From the NCBI GenBank assembly GCA_034678405.1, contig JAXDBW010000011.1:1-63847 (forward strand): DNA of 63,847 nt, given 5' to 3'. Shown here piece after piece: positions 62,363 through 63,847 of this stretch. Below the pieces are notes generated by a model. That model ran no database searches. It was not told the DNA's origin and was given only the letters and a program-made list of their open reading frames with translations. This DNA comes from JAXDBW01 sp034678405 (GTDB lineage: Bacteria > Patescibacteriota > Patescibacteriia > UBA10025 > JAHIVO01). A program made the translations under genes and the position numbers. Numbering within the stretch: position 1 is the stretch's first letter; each line of letters starts with the position of its first letter.

Positions 62363-62370
62363 AAGAGTGT

Positions 62371-62757
62371 ATGAATATTATTGTAGCTGCTGGGCCAGTG
62401 ATAATCGAAAACGAAAAGGTACTCGTGAATAAACACGGGGACACGACGTTTTGGAAATTCCCCGGTGGCCGCGTGGAGACGTTTGATGAACTGGACCTGG
62501 AGCAGTGCGCCGCACGGGAAGTGAAGGAAGAGATGGGGATCAACATCGAAATCGTGCGGCCATTAAGCACATTGATGACCAAGAAGGATGATGAGACGGT
62601 CGTGGTGCTGGTCCATTATCTTGCTAATCGCATCGGTGAAGTGCGCCCGGGCAGCGATATCCGGAAATGGACCTGGCTGGATATTCATAATTTGCCGGAC
62701 GACGTTGCACCGAATGTGAAAACGATTGTATACGAATATAAAGCGACAAAACAATAA
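62371..62757 (+). CDS. Nudix hydrolase
   Basis: A 128-residue Nudix protein that should cleave a nucleoside diphosphate linked to another group. The Nudix box reads GGRVETFDE then REVKEEMG, with the catalytic glutamates in place but each spacing one residue longer than the common form. The substrate (for example oxidised nucleotides or nucleotide sugars) cannot be read from the sequence. The next gene starts five bases after its stop codon. Confidence 0.87.
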   Translation: MNIIVAAGPVIIENEKVLVNKHGDTTFWKFPGGRVETFDELDLEQCAAREVKEEMGINIEIVRPLSTLMTKKDDETVVVLVHYLANRIGEVRPGSDIRKWTWLDIHNLPDDVAPNVKTIVYEYKATKQ

Positions 62758-62762
62758 AAGAT

Positions 62763-63847
62763 ATGACTAGCTTTCTACATTTGTCAGATTTTCGTGCTGG
62801 ATACATCGCCATTCTGTTTGTACTCGGGGTGATTTTTTTTGTACCTGCGCACGCGTCGGCAGCTGTTATCTTTGAGGATGATTTTGAGTCAGCCAATTTC
62901 AATAAATGGCACGAATCCGGCTCGGCTCAGATCGTACATTCGGGCTGTCATCAGGGAACCTACTGCACGTTATTCGATTTCGATTTACCATATGGTATTT
63001 TTTATAATGTATTGGACGAATCGATTGATCAGGTTTATCTGTCATTCTGGATCAAATTTTCACCGTCGTTTACGTTTAACTATCCGTTTCAGGGCGGCGG
63101 TCATCTCGTCCGTTTTTATGAGATCACGGATATGAGCGGTCCGTATTTCGGGGCGCAGATGGACACCGGATGGGGTCCGGACTGGTGGGATGCGCACAGT
63201 TATACTTTCTCATTTTTTACCCGGGATGGAGAGGACGACTTTTCTTTTTGGGTACCCCAGCCGTTTGTGCCCGACACATGGCAGCACTACGAGCTATTCA
63301 TGAAACTCAATACACCCGGAACAGCTGATGGAGTTCTTCAGTTTTGGCTGGATGATGAGCAGCTCTTGAATGAACAGGATGTGGTGCTGCGGGATGGCGG
63401 ACGTCAGGATGTACGGTTTGATTCGCTGGCGTTTACTAATTATGATCATGTGTTAGCCGCAGAAGATCCGTACTATTATATTGATGACGTACAGCTGCTA
63501 ACGGATCGTCCAGGGACGAGCACCCCAGATACCCCTCCAGCCGATCCCACTCCCGAGAGTTCTCCGGACGCGAGTCTGCTACCGGACCTCAGCGAGGCGG
63601 ATCCGACCGCCATCATCATCGACGCCACCTACTCCTTCTTCGCGTATCCCACCCATCTCCGCCAGGGGTATTATATCACCGTTGGCAATGTACTGGGTTC
63701 CCGGGCCGCCGAGGTGATAACCGGCACCGCCTCCGGCCTCGCTCCCCAGGTCCGCGTCTTTGACAACCAGGGGAATGTGAAGGCTCAATTCTTTGCCTAT
63801 GACAGCAGTCTGCGCAATGGAGTCACCGTGACTGCCTGCGACATCGA
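62763..63847 (+). CDS. Secreted protein with a concanavalin-like domain (partial, runs off the window)
   Basis: The frame is open from ATG 62763 to the end of the window (361 codons, no stop). A signal peptide (about 1-34, ending AHASA) is followed by a beta-sandwich-like domain (about 36-245) that starts FEDDFESANFNKWHE and has many Trp and Tyr residues and acidic pairs, as in polysaccharide lyases and LamG-type domains. A Pro/Thr/Ser linker (about 246-275) leads into another beta-rich domain that is cut off. A role in binding or cleaving an extracellular glycan is possible but unproven. Confidence 0.65.
   Translation, partial: MTSFLHLSDFRAGYIAILFVLGVIFFVPAHASAAVIFEDDFESANFNKWHESGSAQIVHSGCHQGTYCTLFDFDLPYGIFYNVLDESIDQVYLSFWIKFSPSFTFNYPFQGGGHLVRFYEITDMSGPYFGAQMDTGWGPDWWDAHSYTFSFFTRDGEDDFSFWVPQPFVPDTWQHYELFMKLNTPGTADGVLQFWLDDEQLLNEQDVVLRDGGRQDVRFDSLAFTNYDHVLAAEDPYYYIDDVQLLTDRPGTSTPDTPPADPTPESSPDASLLPDLSEADPTAIIIDATYSFFAYPTHLRQGYYITVGNVLGSRAAEVITGTASGLAPQVRVFDNQGNVKAQFFAYDSSLRNGVTVTACDI

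Noticed and set aside
1..63847. CRISPR arrays, prophage or complete insertion sequences
   Set aside because: No regularly spaced direct repeats, integrase, transposase or phage structural genes were seen.

Overview
The window is about 64 kb of compact bacterial chromosome. No rRNA operon, transposase gene, phage module or CRISPR array is visible. The gene content and style suggest a member of the Patescibacteria (Candidate Phyla Radiation), possibly a Parcubacteria-like lineage. The supporting signs are short housekeeping proteins, many secreted or tail-anchored proteins of unknown function (a C39-like lipoprotein, a triple lamin-tail-domain protein, a large beta-propeller protein, a bactofilin-like membrane protein), a bacterial Elp3, an isolated TrpB2 and only fragments of biosynthetic pathways. 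This placement is inference; only phylogeny of RpoB, RpoC or RecA would settle it. TGA is an ordinary stop codon here (for example at 14011, 19616 and 28437), which argues against the recoding CPR lineages.

Layout. 1-9959: envelope and secreted proteins around ssb (C39-like lipoprotein, PsbP-like protein, SSB, LTD/PKD/OB surface protein, HD phosphohydrolase, beta-propeller protein, metallophosphoesterase). 10083-21047: two small cassettes of unrecognised proteins, polA-holA, rpsT, a cytidylyltransferase/VanX-like fusion, purF and a primary-type sigma factor. 21301-26543: uvrB-malQ and a cation/proton antiporter. 26624-35325: ruvA-femX-zinc ribbon-nucleotidyltransferase, tRNA-Arg(CCG), ispH, a SAM riboswitch with metK, DUF389 protein, MurE-like ligase and uracil-DNA glycosylase. 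35609-48092: rpoB-rpoC, ftsK-rodZ-like, recA, plsC. 48102-52058 (minus): bactofilin-like protein, phosphohexomutase, HAD phosphatase, murI. 52115-54449: a Trm9-like methyltransferase head to head with elp3. 54450-63847: an intergenic palindromic repeat block, a LysM-like membrane protein, an atypical radical SAM enzyme, trpB2, CYTH and HAD proteins, a candidate small RNA, a lipoprotein, a Nudix hydrolase and a partial secreted protein that runs off the end.

How the parts fit. Four themes recur: genome maintenance (ssb, polA, holA, uvrB, ruvA, udg, recA, ftsK), peptidoglycan and envelope building (femX, murE-like, murI, VanX-like, hexomutase, plsC, ispH), transcription (rpoBC, sigma factor) and tRNA wobble modification (elp3 plus Trm9-like). 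Promoters of the TTGACA-17-TATAAT type are frequent and clear, as are intrinsic terminators. Two styles of gene start coexist: genes with strong AGGAGG ribosome sites behind long, often hairpin-bearing leaders, and genes whose -10 box lies only 6-10 bases before the start codon, implying leaderless or nearly leaderless mRNAs.

The most interesting items are the Elp3/Trm9-like divergent pair, the cytidylyltransferase-VanX fusion, the tRNA gene framed by a perfect 12-bp inverted repeat, the structured terminator-ended transcript unit at 60495-60666, and the leaders before trpB2 and the radical SAM gene.
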